64,000 nt of DNA, taken from contig MVPY01000034.1 of the NCBI GenBank assembly GCA_002067065.1, positions 51,136 to 115,135 of the forward strand. The letters are read 5' to 3'. Both the position numbers and the translations under genes were made by a program. The notes below the pieces were generated by a model. The model did no database searches. It was not told where the DNA came from and saw only the letters and a program-made list of their open reading frames with translations. Origin of the DNA: Methanobacterium sp. PtaB.Bin024 (GTDB taxonomy: Archaea > Methanobacteriota > Methanobacteria > Methanobacteriales > Methanobacteriaceae). Shown here piece by piece: positions 16,459-40,075 of the stretch (position 1 is its first letter; each line of letters begins with the position of its first letter).

Positions 16459-16465
16459 TTTCTTT

Positions 16466-16912
<447 letters not shown>

Positions 16913-16925
16913 AGGGGTAATGACA

Positions 16926-18161
<1,236 letters not shown>

Positions 18162-18164
18162 AAT

Positions 18165-18623
18165 ATGATTATAGCATTAAGAGTCAGAGGACGCACCGGG
18201 ATCAACCGTGACATAGCTGACACCCTGGACATGCTCAGACTAACACGAATCAATCACGCAGTTCTCATGCCAGACACTCCCAGCTACCAGGGAATGCTCC
18301 AGAAAAGTAAAGACTACATAACCTGGGGTGAAATCGACCAGGAAACATTAACCCAACTAATAGAAAAAAGAGGAAGATTCCCTGGAAGAGAAAGATTCAC
18401 ATCTGAAGCTCTAGCTGAACTGGGAGATTATAAATCAGCAGAAGAACTATCAGAAGCCCTACTAAAAGAGGAAACCACCCTGGAAGATGTTGGTCTAAAA
18501 CCAGTATTCCGACTACACCCCCCAAGGAAGGGATATGATCACATCAGAAAAAGTTTCAATGAAGGAGGAACACTGGGTTATAGGGGAGAAGAAATCTCTG
18601 AACTTATAAAAAAGATGGTGTAA
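18165..18623 (+). CDS. rpl30: Ribosomal protein L30
   Basis: 152 residues, archaeal uL30 (longer than the bacterial form): MIIALRVRGRTGINRDIADTL, with FRLHPPRKGYDHIRKSF near the end. ATG 18165 follows AAGGTGAT. The longer frame from 18144 overlaps S5 and is not supported. Confidence 0.95.
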   Translation: MIIALRVRGRTGINRDIADTLDMLRLTRINHAVLMPDTPSYQGMLQKSKDYITWGEIDQETLTQLIEKRGRFPGRERFTSEALAELGDYKSAEELSEALLKEETTLEDVGLKPVFRLHPPRKGYDHIRKSFNEGGTLGYRGEEISELIKKMV

Positions 18624-18718
18624 ATACATCACACATAAAACCCCTCACAACCTAAAAAACCCTAAAAATTGAAACATCAACCTAAAATTTCATCCAATCA
18701 CAATTCAAGGTGTACAAT

Positions 18719-19156
18719 ATGATAAGGAAAACCCGCAAAATAAACAAAATGCGAGGCTCACGTACCATCGGCGGAGGCTGCTCCAAGAAGAGGAGAGGAG
18801 CAGGGCACCGTGGTGGAAGAGGAAAAGCCGGAGGTCATAAACATATGTGGACATGGGTAGTTAAATTCGACCCAGACCGCTTTGGTAAAAGCGGTTTTAA
18901 AAGACCTCCAAAAACCATAAACAAGTTTAAGACAGTTAATCTAGATTATCTGGATGACAACGCAGAAAAACTGGTTCAAAAAGAATTAGCCCAGAAAGAA
19001 GGTAAGAACATAATCATTGATGTTAGCCAGTTAGGCTATGACAAAGTTCTGGGCAAAGGAAAAGTTACCCGGACACTAACCATAAAGGCGAAACATTTCT
19101 CACAGAGCGCCATTCGTAAGATTGAAGAAAACGGTGGAGAAGCAGTAACTCTCTAA
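18719..19156 (+). CDS. rpl15: Ribosomal protein L15
   Basis: 145 residues, uL15: MIRKTRKINKMRGSRTIGGG, followed by a glycine/arginine-rich extension (KKRRGAGHRGGRGKAGGHKH) that threads into 23S rRNA. ATG 18719 is preferred to GTG 18710 because AAGGTG then stands at normal spacing. The 95-base upstream gap is A-rich. Confidence 0.95.
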   Translation: MIRKTRKINKMRGSRTIGGGCSKKRRGAGHRGGRGKAGGHKHMWTWVVKFDPDRFGKSGFKRPPKTINKFKTVNLDYLDDNAEKLVQKELAQKEGKNIIIDVSQLGYDKVLGKGKVTRTLTIKAKHFSQSAIRKIEENGGEAVTL

Positions 19157-19203
19157 GTAATTTTTACTTTAAAAGACCATGTTCCCATAAGGAGTGAATA
19201 TAA

Positions 19204-20550
19204 TTGTTGAAGGAAGCTCTTCTGCAGATGTTCTCATTTTTACCCCAGGTAAGGTCACCCACATACCGGGTTCCCTTTAAAGAAAAATTAAAGTGGACAG
19301 GGATAATTTTGATCCTCTACTTTGTACTGACTCAGATACCATTATTTGGTTTAAGTGCAACTTCAGTAGATCAGTTCGCCCAATTAAGGGCTGTAATGGC
19401 TGGTAGTTTTGGTTCTATCGTGACCCTAGGTATAGGGCCCATAGTAACCGCATCAATCATACTCCAACTTTTGGTTGGAGGGAAGGTCCTTGACCTGGAT
19501 CTTTCACAGCCTGAAGACAAGGCTTTCTTCCAGGGAACTCAAAAACTCCTTGCCATAATTTTCACCTTCTTTGAGGGTGGAGTCTTAATACTCACTGGTT
19601 CCCTTTCACCATCATCCCCAGAACTAGTTTGGATCATGATTTTACAGGTCGCAATTGGAGGAATATTGATCATATTCCTGGATGAAGTGGTATCTAAATG
19701 GGGATTTGGAAGTGGAGTGGGACTTTTCATTGCAGCCGGTGTTTCAGCACAGATCATAATCGGAACATTCAATCCATTAGCAACTTCTGTATCACCCGGA
19801 GTGCCCTCCGGTGCAATACCTCAATTCATATACCTGCTAACCACCAGCCAACCCGACTTCAGCATATTAATACCAGTATTCTCCCTTATCGTGGTGTTTT
19901 TAGTGGTGGTATATGCACAGAGTATGCGAGTTGAAATACCATTATCCTTTGGAGGAGTGAAGGGGGCCCGTGGTAAATATCCTCTAAAATTTATCTACGC
20001 CAGTAACATGCCAGTTATCTTGACCAGTGCATTACTCATGAACGTACAATTATTCGCTGCATTATTCCAGAAATTAGGATTCCCTATTCTGGGAACTATA
20101 TCCAATGGACAAGCAGTCAGTGGAATAGCCTACTATTTAACCACACCTAGCGGTATTTCCAATATCTTCACTAACCCATTAGGAGTGTTATTTTATGGAA
20201 TAGTATTCGTAGGATCATGTATACTATTTGCATGGTTATGGGTGGAATTAAGTAACATAGGACCCAAAGATGTGGCCAAACAGTTACATGGTATGGGTAT
20301 GCAGATACCTGGATTCAGGAGTAGCCGTACTCAGTTTGAAAGAATACTCAAAAAATACATCCCAGCTATAACAGTAATGGGAGGGGCTGCTGTAGGTCTC
20401 TTGGCCTTAGGAGCTGACCTTACTGGTGCACTGGGAGGAGGAACAGGTGTTCTTCTTACTGTTGGTATTGTGTACCAGCTTTATGAAGAAATTGCAAAAG
20501 AGCAACTCATGGATGTACACCCAATGCTCAGAAATTTCTTAGGTGAATAA
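19204..20550 (+). CDS. secY: Protein translocase subunit SecY (TTG start)
   Basis: 448 residues with about ten membrane segments. The opening QMFSFLPQVRSPTYRVPFKEK is the cytosolic N-terminus. The plug and lateral-gate region follows the first segment (ILILYFVLTQIPLFGL). Cytosolic loops include SMRVEIPLSFGGVKGARGKYP and the late QIPGFRSSRTQFERILKKYI. It forms the SecYE-beta channel. It starts with TTG after AAGGAGTGA, directly downstream of L15 as in nearly all archaea. Confidence 0.95.
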   Translation: MLKEALLQMFSFLPQVRSPTYRVPFKEKLKWTGIILILYFVLTQIPLFGLSATSVDQFAQLRAVMAGSFGSIVTLGIGPIVTASIILQLLVGGKVLDLDLSQPEDKAFFQGTQKLLAIIFTFFEGGVLILTGSLSPSSPELVWIMILQVAIGGILIIFLDEVVSKWGFGSGVGLFIAAGVSAQIIIGTFNPLATSVSPGVPSGAIPQFIYLLTTSQPDFSILIPVFSLIVVFLVVVYAQSMRVEIPLSFGGVKGARGKYPLKFIYASNMPVILTSALLMNVQLFAALFQKLGFPILGTISNGQAVSGIAYYLTTPSGISNIFTNPLGVLFYGIVFVGSCILFAWLWVELSNIGPKDVAKQLHGMGMQIPGFRSSRTQFERILKKYIPAITVMGGAAVGLLALGADLTGALGGGTGVLLTVGIVYQLYEEIAKEQLMDVHPMLRNFLGE

Positions 20551-20551
20551 G

Positions 20552-21091
<540 letters not shown>

Positions 21092-21112
<21 letters not shown>

Positions 21113-21140
21113 GAAAGGGATAAAGAAACCCTGATGAGAT
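21092..21140 (+). repeat. Duplicated 3' end of adkA
   Basis: AAAGAAACCCTGATGAGAT occurs at 21092-21110 (the end of the gene) and again, perfectly, at 21122-21140, 30 bases on. Confidence 0.9.
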
Positions 21141-21193
21141 GGGGAAATCTAATAAAAAACCCTCATTGATAGGGGTTATAAGAGGAAATTAAA

Positions 21194-21763
21194 ATGGCAT
21201 TTGAATTCATAACCCAACCGGTATTTGCGGCACTGGACTTCGTGTTCATGCCACTGATCAATAGTTTTGGCCCCATAATTGGTGTGTTTGTGATATCCAC
21301 CATTGTGGCTTTCTTCATAACCCTGGCCAACAAACTACTGGTTGACCAGGACAAACTACAGGATTCACAGCAGAAAATGAAAGCATTCCAACAGGAAATG
21401 ATGGCGGCCCAAAAATCTGGTGATCCCAAGGCAATGGCTAAAGTACAAGAGAACCAAGCAGAGTTCATGAAAATGCAGCAGGCAATGATGATGAACTCTT
21501 TCAAACCCATGATCGTCACCTTCGTACCCATCTTACTCGTTTTCTGGTGGATGGCACAGGAAACATTCATAAGCAAGTTAGTAGTAGAATTACCTTCCTT
21601 CGTATTCTACGTACTTTTAGTGCCATTATTCCACATGTTCTATCACCAGTCACCAGGAGTTCCCTACATGGCCATTGAATGGTTAGGATGGTACATACTA
21701 TGCTCCTTTGCCATGTCCTTCGTGTTCCGTAAGTTCATGGGACTTAAAGGGGGAGGAATGTAA
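21194..21763 (+). CDS. DUF106 membrane protein, archaeal Oxa1/EMC3-like insertase
   Basis: 189 residues with three predicted membrane segments: FGPIIGVFVISTIVAFFITL, a second around PMIVTFVPILLVFWWMAQ, and a third around MAIEWLGWYILCSFAMSF. A charged coiled coil between the first two (DKLQDSQQKMKAFQQEMM) is the hallmark of the family. DUF106 proteins are related to YidC/Oxa1/EMC3 and TMCO1 and likely insert membrane proteins with SecYE. The position between secY/adk and L34e is conserved in euryarchaea. Confidence 0.88.
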   Translation: MAFEFITQPVFAALDFVFMPLINSFGPIIGVFVISTIVAFFITLANKLLVDQDKLQDSQQKMKAFQQEMMAAQKSGDPKAMAKVQENQAEFMKMQQAMMMNSFKPMIVTFVPILLVFWWMAQETFISKLVVELPSFVFYVLLVPLFHMFYHQSPGVPYMAIEWLGWYILCSFAMSFVFRKFMGLKGGGM

Positions 21764-21818
21764 AACAACCATATCATTAACTTAAAAATTAGTTTAAACT
21801 TAAAAAGGAGATAATAAC

Positions 21819-22097
21819 ATGCCAGCGTTAAGATACAGATCACGAACCTATAAAAGAACCTTCCGCAGGACTCCAGGAGGCAGAACAGTCCTCCATTACA
21901 AGAAAAAGAAACCTAAAAAGCACCATTGTGCTGAGTGCGGAAAACTTTTACATGGAGTTCCTAGGGGAAGACCTTACGAGATAGGAAAACTTTCCAAATC
22001 TAAAAAAAGACCTAACAGACCATTCGGAGGTAACCTATGCCCCGAATGCACCCGCCGGTTCTTCAAAGACCAGGCCAGATCTGAGGCCCGATCCTAA
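21819..22097 (+). CDS. rpl34e: Ribosomal protein L34e
   Basis: 92 residues, eL34: PALRYRSRTYKRTFRRTPGG. The zinc ribbon is made of HCAECGKLL (CxxC) and LCPECTRRF (CxxC). AAAGGAG precedes the ATG. The stop is immediately followed by the cmk start. Confidence 0.94.
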   Translation: MPALRYRSRTYKRTFRRTPGGRTVLHYKKKKPKKHHCAECGKLLHGVPRGRPYEIGKLSKSKKRPNRPFGGNLCPECTRRFFKDQARSEARS

Positions 22098-22846
<749 letters not shown>

Positions 22847-22865
22847 ACCTACAGAATTTAACCTA

Positions 22866-22895
22866 AACCAATACATTAAAAACCAATACATTAAA
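22866..22895 (+). repeat. Perfect 15-base tandem duplication
   Basis: AACCAATACATTAAA is present twice in direct succession (22866-22880 and 22881-22895) in the gap before the pseudouridine synthase gene. Confidence 0.9.
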
Positions 22896-22926
22896 ATTCA
22901 AGGACCAGTTGAAGGTTCCCATCAAT

Positions 22927-23889
22927 ATGACAGAACTACTCCAAAAAGCCCATGGGGAAACAGACCCAAATCATGGCTGTCCACCAGACGCAAGATCCAT
23001 GGAGGAGCACCTGTCAAAGGGGATAATCAACCTGGATAAACCTTCAGGACCAACATCCCATGAAATCGATTCATGGGTTAAACGGATTTTAAAATCCGAT
23101 AAAACAGGTCATGGGGGAACCCTGGATCCCAGGGTCACCGGCATCCTCCCGGTTGGAATAGACACTGCAACCAGAGCCATACAATTACTCTTAGAAGCAC
23201 CCAAAGAATACGTGTGTCTCATGCACATCCATGAAGATGTGGGAGAGTCACGGGTGGTGAATATCCTTGAGGAATTCACCGGTAAAATATTCCAAACACC
23301 ACCAATGCGTTCAGCCGTTAAAAGAGAACTCCGGGTACGTAACATATACTATGTTAACATCCTGGAAATAGATGGCCAGGACGCACTCTTCAGGATAGGC
23401 TGCGAAGCCGGTACATACATACGCAAATACTGCCATGATATAGGCGAAGCATTAGGTTGCGGAGCCCATATGGCAGAACTTCGCAGAACCCGTGTGGGAG
23501 ATTTTAGGGAGGATGAAACCCTAAAAACCCTTCAGGACGTCAATGATGCCTACCATTACTGGAAGGAAGATGATGACCAGACACCCCTACGGGAATGCGT
23601 CCAACCAATGGAGAAAGCTGCCAGCCACCTCAAAAAGATTGTGGTGCGTGACTCAGCAGTAGACGCCCTATGCCACGGCGCAGACCTGGCAGCAGGTGGG
23701 ATTCTCCAGTACTCTGAAGATATTAAAAAGAATGAAACACTGGCAGTAATGACCCTCAAAGGTGAACTGGTAGCAGCAGGCAAATCAATAGCCACAAGCC
23801 ATGAAATGGAACGGGCAGAGAAAGGTATTATGGTGGATATAAAAAAGGTTTTTATGGAACCTGGAACATATCCCATGATGTGGAAGTAA
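22927..23889 (+). CDS. truB: tRNA/rRNA pseudouridine synthase Cbf5
   Basis: About 320 residues, archaeal TruB/Cbf5 type. The catalytic motif GHGGTLDPRVTGILPVG holds the nucleophilic Asp (residue 67 from this ATG). NLDKPSGPTSHEID precedes it. A C-terminal PUA domain starts near VVRDSAVDALCHGADLAAGG. It is the catalytic subunit of H/ACA guide RNPs and can also modify tRNA U55. A TTG at 22909 with AAGGA upstream is an alternative start; I chose the ATG because MTELL-KA-GETDP matches the usual family start. Confidence 0.93.
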   Translation: MTELLQKAHGETDPNHGCPPDARSMEEHLSKGIINLDKPSGPTSHEIDSWVKRILKSDKTGHGGTLDPRVTGILPVGIDTATRAIQLLLEAPKEYVCLMHIHEDVGESRVVNILEEFTGKIFQTPPMRSAVKRELRVRNIYYVNILEIDGQDALFRIGCEAGTYIRKYCHDIGEALGCGAHMAELRRTRVGDFREDETLKTLQDVNDAYHYWKEDDDQTPLRECVQPMEKAASHLKKIVVRDSAVDALCHGADLAAGGILQYSEDIKKNETLAVMTLKGELVAAGKSIATSHEMERAEKGIMVDIKKVFMEPGTYPMMWK

Positions 23890-24008
23890 AAAAAATCTAC
23901 TATTTACCTCAAACTACCACCCATAACCAATGTACAATTGGTGTGATGTTAATCATCATTAGAAAAGAAGAGAATGTTTTAGCCAACTATAATAGAATAT
24001 TTAATCTT

Positions 24009-24807
<799 letters not shown>

Positions 24808-24825
24808 ACCTGAGGAGAAGATAAC

Positions 24826-25815
<990 letters not shown>

Positions 25816-25817
25816 AA

Positions 25818-26631
<814 letters not shown>

Positions 26632-26633
26632 CA

Positions 26634-26984
26634 ATGAAAACTAACCCCCAAATTAACCAACTCATAAATATCCTCAAAGAAAAATCCTACCAAGAAGAGG
26701 TACCCCTCTGGAAGGACCTGGCACGCAGGCTGGAAAGACCCACCCGCAGACAGGCTGAGGTCAATATTTCCAGAATAAACAGACACACCAGTGATGATGA
26801 AACCGTGCTTGTCCCAGGGAAAGTCCTGGGAAGCGGAGCACTGGACCACAAGGTTCAAGTAGCAGCACTGGACTTCTCCCAAACAGCTGTGGAGAAAATT
26901 TTAAGTGCAGGTGGAAAATGCCTGGACATCACCCATCTGGTGGAAGAAAATCCACAGGGAAGCAAAATAAAAATTATTGAATAA
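26634..26984 (+). CDS. rpl18e: Ribosomal protein L18e
   Basis: 116 residues, eL18, related to L15: NPQINQLINILKEKSYQEEV, then VPLWKDLARRLERPTRRQAEVN (in two parts), and VLGSGALDHKVQVAAL. It begins two bases after the rpoD stop. Confidence 0.94.
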   Translation: MKTNPQINQLINILKEKSYQEEVPLWKDLARRLERPTRRQAEVNISRINRHTSDDETVLVPGKVLGSGALDHKVQVAALDFSQTAVEKILSAGGKCLDITHLVEENPQGSKIKIIE

Positions 26985-26995
26985 AGGTGTTACAG

Positions 26996-27421
<426 letters not shown>

Positions 27422-27434
27422 AGGAAGTGTAACT

Positions 27435-27836
<402 letters not shown>

Positions 27837-27901
27837 ATTAATTACCCCATATTTTTATATTTAATTTATAAAATGAAAATATATAGTAAAAAGAGGAGAA
27901 C

Positions 27902-28205
<304 letters not shown>

Positions 28206-28330
28206 TGCTGGCGACCCGAGTTCAAATCTCGGCGGCCCCACTACTTATCACCTAATTACAAAACATGATGAAATTCCATTCAAATTAAGGATTATTTCAC
28301 TCATATATAAAAAAAGAGGAGAAAAAGGCC

Positions 28331-28528
<198 letters not shown>

Positions 28529-28682
28529 AATGTGAATCCCGTGAAAAGTCATGATAAATTGGGAAAATAGTCAACAAATGTTAAATGATCAAAACAACCC
28601 CCACTTTTTACCAGATTAAAGATCATATTATGATAAAAAAACCTAAAAAACCACTATTTTTTATTTCGTGAGGTGTTTTTTA

Positions 28683-29933
<1,251 letters not shown>

Positions 29934-30055
29934 AGACCTATAAATCAAAAACAATATTTTTTAACATAGTAAATGCTCATTAAATCTTAAATGATATTTT
30001 AATATAATCAATATTGATTAAAATCAAATTATTATTAAATTAAAATTCGAATCTA

Positions 30056-30261
<206 letters not shown>

Positions 30262-30401
30262 GAAGGATTCATATTAAATTGGGGAAGATAAAATAAGAAT
30301 TCTCACGGAAGATATAATGAAAACTTCCCATTTAAAAATAATAGTAATCCCCTAAAAACATATCAAAAATATTTTATAAACTAAATTAGAAGGTGGTAAC
30401 T

Positions 30402-30998
30402 TTGTCAGAATTACTAATCCCATTGGACAAATACTTAGCAGCAGGTTTACACATAGGTACACAACAGAAAACCAAAGACATGGAAAGGTACATCTACCGG
30501 GTACGAGCAGACGGACTATACGTATTAGATGTTAGGAAAACAAACGACCGAATCATATCTTCGGCCAAATTCCTGGCCAAATTCGACCCAGAAGATATAT
30601 TAGCAGTGTCAACCCGACAATATGGTCAAACACCCGTACGCAGGTTTGGAGAAATAACCGGGGCCCGTACCATTCCTGGAAGATTCATACCAGGAACCCT
30701 AACCAATCCTAACTATGCAAAATTTATGGAACCCGAAGTGTTAATGGTAACCGACCCCAGAAGCGATTCACAGGCAATAATCGAAGCCAAACAGATTGGA
30801 ATTCCAGTAGTTGCACTCTGTGACACCGAAAACCTCCTGGGCAACGTGGATATTGTGATACCTGTTAACAACAAGGGAAGAAAAGCAATAGCATTAGTTT
30901 ACTGGTTAATGGCCCGACAGATACTCAGACAAAGAGAAGTAATCGGACCTGAAGATGATCTGGACGTTCTTCCAGCAGACTTTGAACTCAAAATATAA
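30402..30998 (+). CDS. rps2: Ribosomal protein S2 (TTG start)
   Basis: About 198 residues, uS2: SELLIPLDKYLAAGLHIGTQ, then RADGLYVLDVRKTNDRI, and ALCDTENLLGNVDIVIPVNN. TTG 30402 fits AAGGTGG; GTG 30393 lies inside that site. S2 joins head and body of the small subunit and is added late in assembly. Confidence 0.95.
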   Translation: MSELLIPLDKYLAAGLHIGTQQKTKDMERYIYRVRADGLYVLDVRKTNDRIISSAKFLAKFDPEDILAVSTRQYGQTPVRRFGEITGARTIPGRFIPGTLTNPNYAKFMEPEVLMVTDPRSDSQAIIEAKQIGIPVVALCDTENLLGNVDIVIPVNNKGRKAIALVYWLMARQILRQREVIGPEDDLDVLPADFELKI

Positions 30999-31301
30999 AA
31001 AACTAAATCTCAGAACACATTCTAAAAAAAAGGTCATATGGAGCTCAACTCCCAATTAGACAGTCAAAATGTAAGTCAGGAATTTTTAAGTAAGTATGGA
31101 ATTTTTAAACTTATTAAGTTTAAACTTCCTAAAAACACTTCTTAAAAACATCTATAACCATAAAAAGTTTAATTGAGGGATTTTCAGTTATTATGGGATT
31201 TTCAGTTGTTATCAATCCAAAAACCATTTTCTTGATCGTATCTTTTAGAAAAATGAGATAATGGATTTATCCGTTGTCAAAAAAGAAGGGGGAATTTTGA
31301 A
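30999..31301. other. Gap with inverted and tandem repeats before the MEMO gene
   Basis: 303 AT-rich bases without a gene. It holds a perfect inverted repeat TTTAAACTT (31104-31112), ATT, AAGTTTAAA (31116-31124) and an 18-base tandem duplication GGGATTTTCAGTT(A/G)TTAT (31177-31194 and 31195-31212). Confidence 0.6.
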
Positions 31302-32144
31302 ATGATCAGAAAACCTGCAGTTGCTGGATACTTCTATGAATCAGATGAAGGTTCATTGAAAAAGAGAATCAAATGGTGTTATACTCATAAAGTTGGTCCT
31401 GGCAGACTTCCAGGCGATTTTGGGAATAAAAGGAGTATTAAAGGATTAATCGCACCCCATGCTGGGTACCAGTACTCCGGGCCAGTGGCTGCACATTCCT
31501 ATTTGGAACTTGCTGAAGATGGCATGCCTGAGGCAGTAATAATCCTGTGCCCCAACCACACCGGCATGGGATCAGGACTCTCCACTATGACTGAAGGATC
31601 CTGGTTAACTCCCCTTGGAGAAGTGGAAATAGATAGTCAACTGGCCAGGCAACTGGTAGAGAATTATCCATTACTGGATGATGATCCATCAGCCCATGCC
31701 AGAGAACACAGTTGTGAGGTGCAACTGCCTTTTCTACAGGAACTGGCTCCAGATTTCAAATTCGTTCCCATCTGTATGATGATGCAGGATCTTGAAACCT
31801 CCCGGGAATTAGGACTGGTTATAGCTGAGACAGCTGCCAACTTAGAACGTGACTTGGTGATAATAGCCAGCACAGACTTCACCCATCAAATGCCCCAGGA
31901 ACTTGCTAAAGCACAGGATACGAAAGTCCTGGATGCCATAGCATCATTTGATGAAGAAGAGATGATAAACAGGATAATTGAATATAATGTGACCATGTGT
32001 GGATACGGGCCAGTGGCAACAACCATGGTAGCCTCAAAGGCCATGGGTGCCACCAATGCGGAGATCCTTAAATACGCCACCAGCGGAGATACCAGTGGAG
32101 ACTACACCTCTGTAGTTGGATACGGATCTGCAGTATTCCGATAA
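31302..32144 (+). CDS. MEMO family protein
   Basis: 280 residues of the MEMO1/AmmeMemoRadiSam family: IRKPAVAGYFYESDEGSLKK, GLIAPHAGYQYSGPVAAHSY, CPNHTGMG, AREHSCEVQLPFLQ and STDFTH. The conserved histidines (in APHAGY, PNHTG and EHSCEVQ) form a metal-site pocket like that of extradiol dioxygenases. The biochemical role in archaea is not established. The gene is constantly found next to the mevalonate genes in Methanobacteriales. Confidence 0.88.
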   Translation: MIRKPAVAGYFYESDEGSLKKRIKWCYTHKVGPGRLPGDFGNKRSIKGLIAPHAGYQYSGPVAAHSYLELAEDGMPEAVIILCPNHTGMGSGLSTMTEGSWLTPLGEVEIDSQLARQLVENYPLLDDDPSAHAREHSCEVQLPFLQELAPDFKFVPICMMMQDLETSRELGLVIAETAANLERDLVIIASTDFTHQMPQELAKAQDTKVLDAIASFDEEEMINRIIEYNVTMCGYGPVATTMVASKAMGATNAEILKYATSGDTSGDYTSVVGYGSAVFR

Positions 32145-33463
<1,319 letters not shown>

Positions 33464-33497
33464 TGATTAAGGGTACAATGTTTGGGAGTAATATAAG

Positions 33498-34292
33498 ATG
33501 ATAATCCTCAAACTGGGTGGAAGTGTAATCACCCGAAAAGATAAGAACAAACCCACCCTGGACCCTGTGAATCTGGACCGCATAGCCCAGGAAATAGCCA
33601 ATGCCAATGTGGACCAGCTGATCATAGTCCACGGAGCCGGCAGTTTCGGCCACCCCTATGCCAGTAAATTTGAGATTGGCGCAGAAATTACTGATAGAAC
33701 GGAATTCTTCCGTAAAAAAAGAGGATTCACCCTAACCCAGAATGCAGTTGGAAACTTAAATCACTATGTGTGTAACTTCCTCCTGAAACACGGAATTCCA
33801 GCCATAGCAGTACCACCATCATCATTCATGATCAGTGAGAACAAACGGATAAAAACCGCTAACCTGGAAATGGTGAAAAGATATCTGGAAATGGGAATGG
33901 TACCAGTCTTACACGGTGATGTGGTACCTGATGATAATCAAAAAATCAAGATGGCAGTGGTATCAGGGGACCAGATAATCACCTATCTTGCAGAGAAATT
34001 CAAACCCGAGAGGATCATCCTGGGTTCAGATGTGGATGGCATATACAACCGTGATCCCAAAGGTCATTCTGATGCTCAGCTACTCCCTATGGTGAAATCT
34101 TTAAAAGATCTGGAGTTTTTGGAAGGAGCCCGCACAGTAGATGTCACCGGTGGAATGGCAGGGAAACTAACAGAACTTATACACCTGGCAGAAATAGGAA
34201 TTGAATCAGAAATAATAAATGCAAGTTCCCCGAAAGTTGTGGAAAACGCCCTTAAAGGTGAAAAAGTCAAAGGAACCCGAATAACCAGATGA
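33498..34292 (+). CDS. ipk: Isopentenyl phosphate kinase
   Basis: 264 residues, amino-acid-kinase fold: ILKLGGSVITRKDKNKP, then VHGAGSFGHPYASKF (its His, just after the glycine-rich loop, is the family's catalytic/substrate-binding His), and GSDVDGIYNRDPK near the nucleotide site. It converts isopentenyl phosphate to the diphosphate, the defining step of the archaeal mevalonate variant. Confidence 0.95.
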   Translation: MIILKLGGSVITRKDKNKPTLDPVNLDRIAQEIANANVDQLIIVHGAGSFGHPYASKFEIGAEITDRTEFFRKKRGFTLTQNAVGNLNHYVCNFLLKHGIPAIAVPPSSFMISENKRIKTANLEMVKRYLEMGMVPVLHGDVVPDDNQKIKMAVVSGDQIITYLAEKFKPERIILGSDVDGIYNRDPKGHSDAQLLPMVKSLKDLEFLEGARTVDVTGGMAGKLTELIHLAEIGIESEIINASSPKVVENALKGEKVKGTRITR

Positions 34293-34357
34293 TCACTTAA
34301 AAACAATAGATAACTACATTAAAACCAATCGAAAATTAATATCAAAAATTAATCAAT

Positions 34358-34413
34358 ACAAATTCAAGATTACAAATTCAAGATTACAAATTCAAGATTA
34401 CAAATTCAAGATT
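34358..34413 (+). repeat. Four perfect 14-base tandem repeats
   Basis: ACAAATTCAAGATT repeated four times without change (34358-34371, 34372-34385, 34386-34399, 34400-34413) in the gap between the kinase and isomerase genes. Confidence 0.95.
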
Positions 34414-34516
34414 AATCAAATACAAAAATTCAGAAATTATAACCAATTCATACGCATAAAAAAGGAAACCATTAAAATAATAGTTAAACATGAAATTAGA
34501 TGAAAAGGAAGAGATC

Positions 34517-36917
<2,401 letters not shown>

Positions 36918-36918
<1 letters not shown>

Positions 36919-37916
36919 TGGAAACAAAACTGGAAGTAACCGAGATCCTCAAAAGATACTCTGCAGATATTGACCAGGAAATAACCAGGGCCCTGGAAAC
37001 AGTGGACCCAGAAACCTTGCTCCAGGCATCAGAACACCTGGTCAAGGCAGGTGGTAAGAAACTCAGACCAGCACTGGCAGTTTTAAGTGCAGAAGCAGTT
37101 GGTGGTAATGTTCAATGCGCCCTTAAAACAGGAGCTGCCGTGGAATTAATCCACACCTTCAGCCTCATCCATGATGATATAATGGATCAGGATGATAAAA
37201 GAAGGGGAAAACCATCAGTCCACGTACTATGGGGCGAACCCATGGCTATATTAGCTGGAGACACACTCTTCTCCAAGGCCTTTGAAACAGTGATGAAGAG
37301 TGAAGAAGATGGTGTAACTGCGGAAAAAATATTACCTGCCCTGCAAACGGTAGTGGACAGTTGTGTAAAGATATGTGAAGGTCAGGCACTGGACATGGGA
37401 TTTGCCGAACGCCTGGATGTTAGTGAAGGTGAATATTTAATGATGATCTTCAAAAAAACCGCCGCACTCATCGCTGCTGCCACCAAATCCGGTGCCATAC
37501 TGGGTGGAGGGACACCGGAACAGGTTGAAGCTCTGGCTGAATACGGACGACTCATTGGAATGGCATTCCAGATACAGGATGACTACCTTGATGTGGCCAG
37601 TAGTGAAGAAGACTTGGGTAAACCGGTGGGCAGTGACATAGTGGAAGGAAAGATGACCCTCCTGGTGGTACATGCACTCTCCCAGGCTGATGAGAAAGAC
37701 ACAGAAAGACTCATAACCATCCTGAAAGAAGAAGGTGACCAGAACGTTTCTGAGGCAGTAGATATACTGGAAAAATATGGTTCCATACAATATGCTTGGA
37801 ATGTGGCCCAGGAAGATGTAAACCAGGCTAAAAGCTTATTGGACATCTTGGATGACAGCCCAGCTAAAGATGCCCTCATATTACTGGCAGACTTTGTACT
37901 GGAGCGCAGCAATTAA
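36918..37916 (+). CDS. idsA: Short-chain isoprenyl diphosphate synthase
   Basis: 332 residues, trans-prenyltransferase: the first Asp-rich motif DDIMDQDDKRRGKPSVH, the second QIQDDYLD, and GGKKLRPALAVLSAEA near the start. The Methanothermobacter homologue makes farnesyl and geranylgeranyl diphosphate for membrane lipids. Product length cannot be read from sequence alone. Confidence 0.94.
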
Positions 37917-38027
37917 AATTAGATATTAAAGGCAAACGTTAAGATTAAGCGTTAAAATTATAATTAGGCGTTAAATATTGTTAAAATTTTAATTTCATTT
38001 ATGGAGTGTTTATGTTAAGGGATTATC

Positions 38028-39707
<1,680 letters not shown>

Positions 39708-40075
39708 GGAGGCAATGGTTAAATCCCACTTAAGTTCTTTTTTTAAATTCATTCCTTATTTATTAATTGGATTTAAATTTTAGTTTTTTTCTTATTATTT
39801 AGATTTTTAATTATTGTTTTTTATTATTTATGAGATTTTCAGCACTTGATTTTCCTTTTTTTTGGAATTTGTTACTTTTCATTGCTTAGGTGAATGGTTA
39901 ATGAAATTATCCCCTGCTTTTGGTTTAAAAAAATTGTTATTGTGAAAATTGTCACCAAAGTAGGGATAAATCATTTTGTTTCTGTGATGTCAAGTTATAA
40001 CTGCCAAAAATTCCATACATATATAATAACGTATGTAATGTCAATTTAATATTAACTCCACCTGAGGAAGTATAA
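39708..40075. other. T-rich gap between gltX and the ATPase gene
   Basis: 368 bases with no gene. Several T-runs (from about 39739 onward) suit archaeal poly-T termination of the gltX transcript. TATA-like ATACATATATAATAACG near 40014-40030 probably starts the next transcript. Confidence 0.5.

Noticed and set aside
34358..34413. Four tandem repeats considered as a CRISPR array
   Set aside because: The 14-base units abut with no spacers, and no cas genes are nearby.
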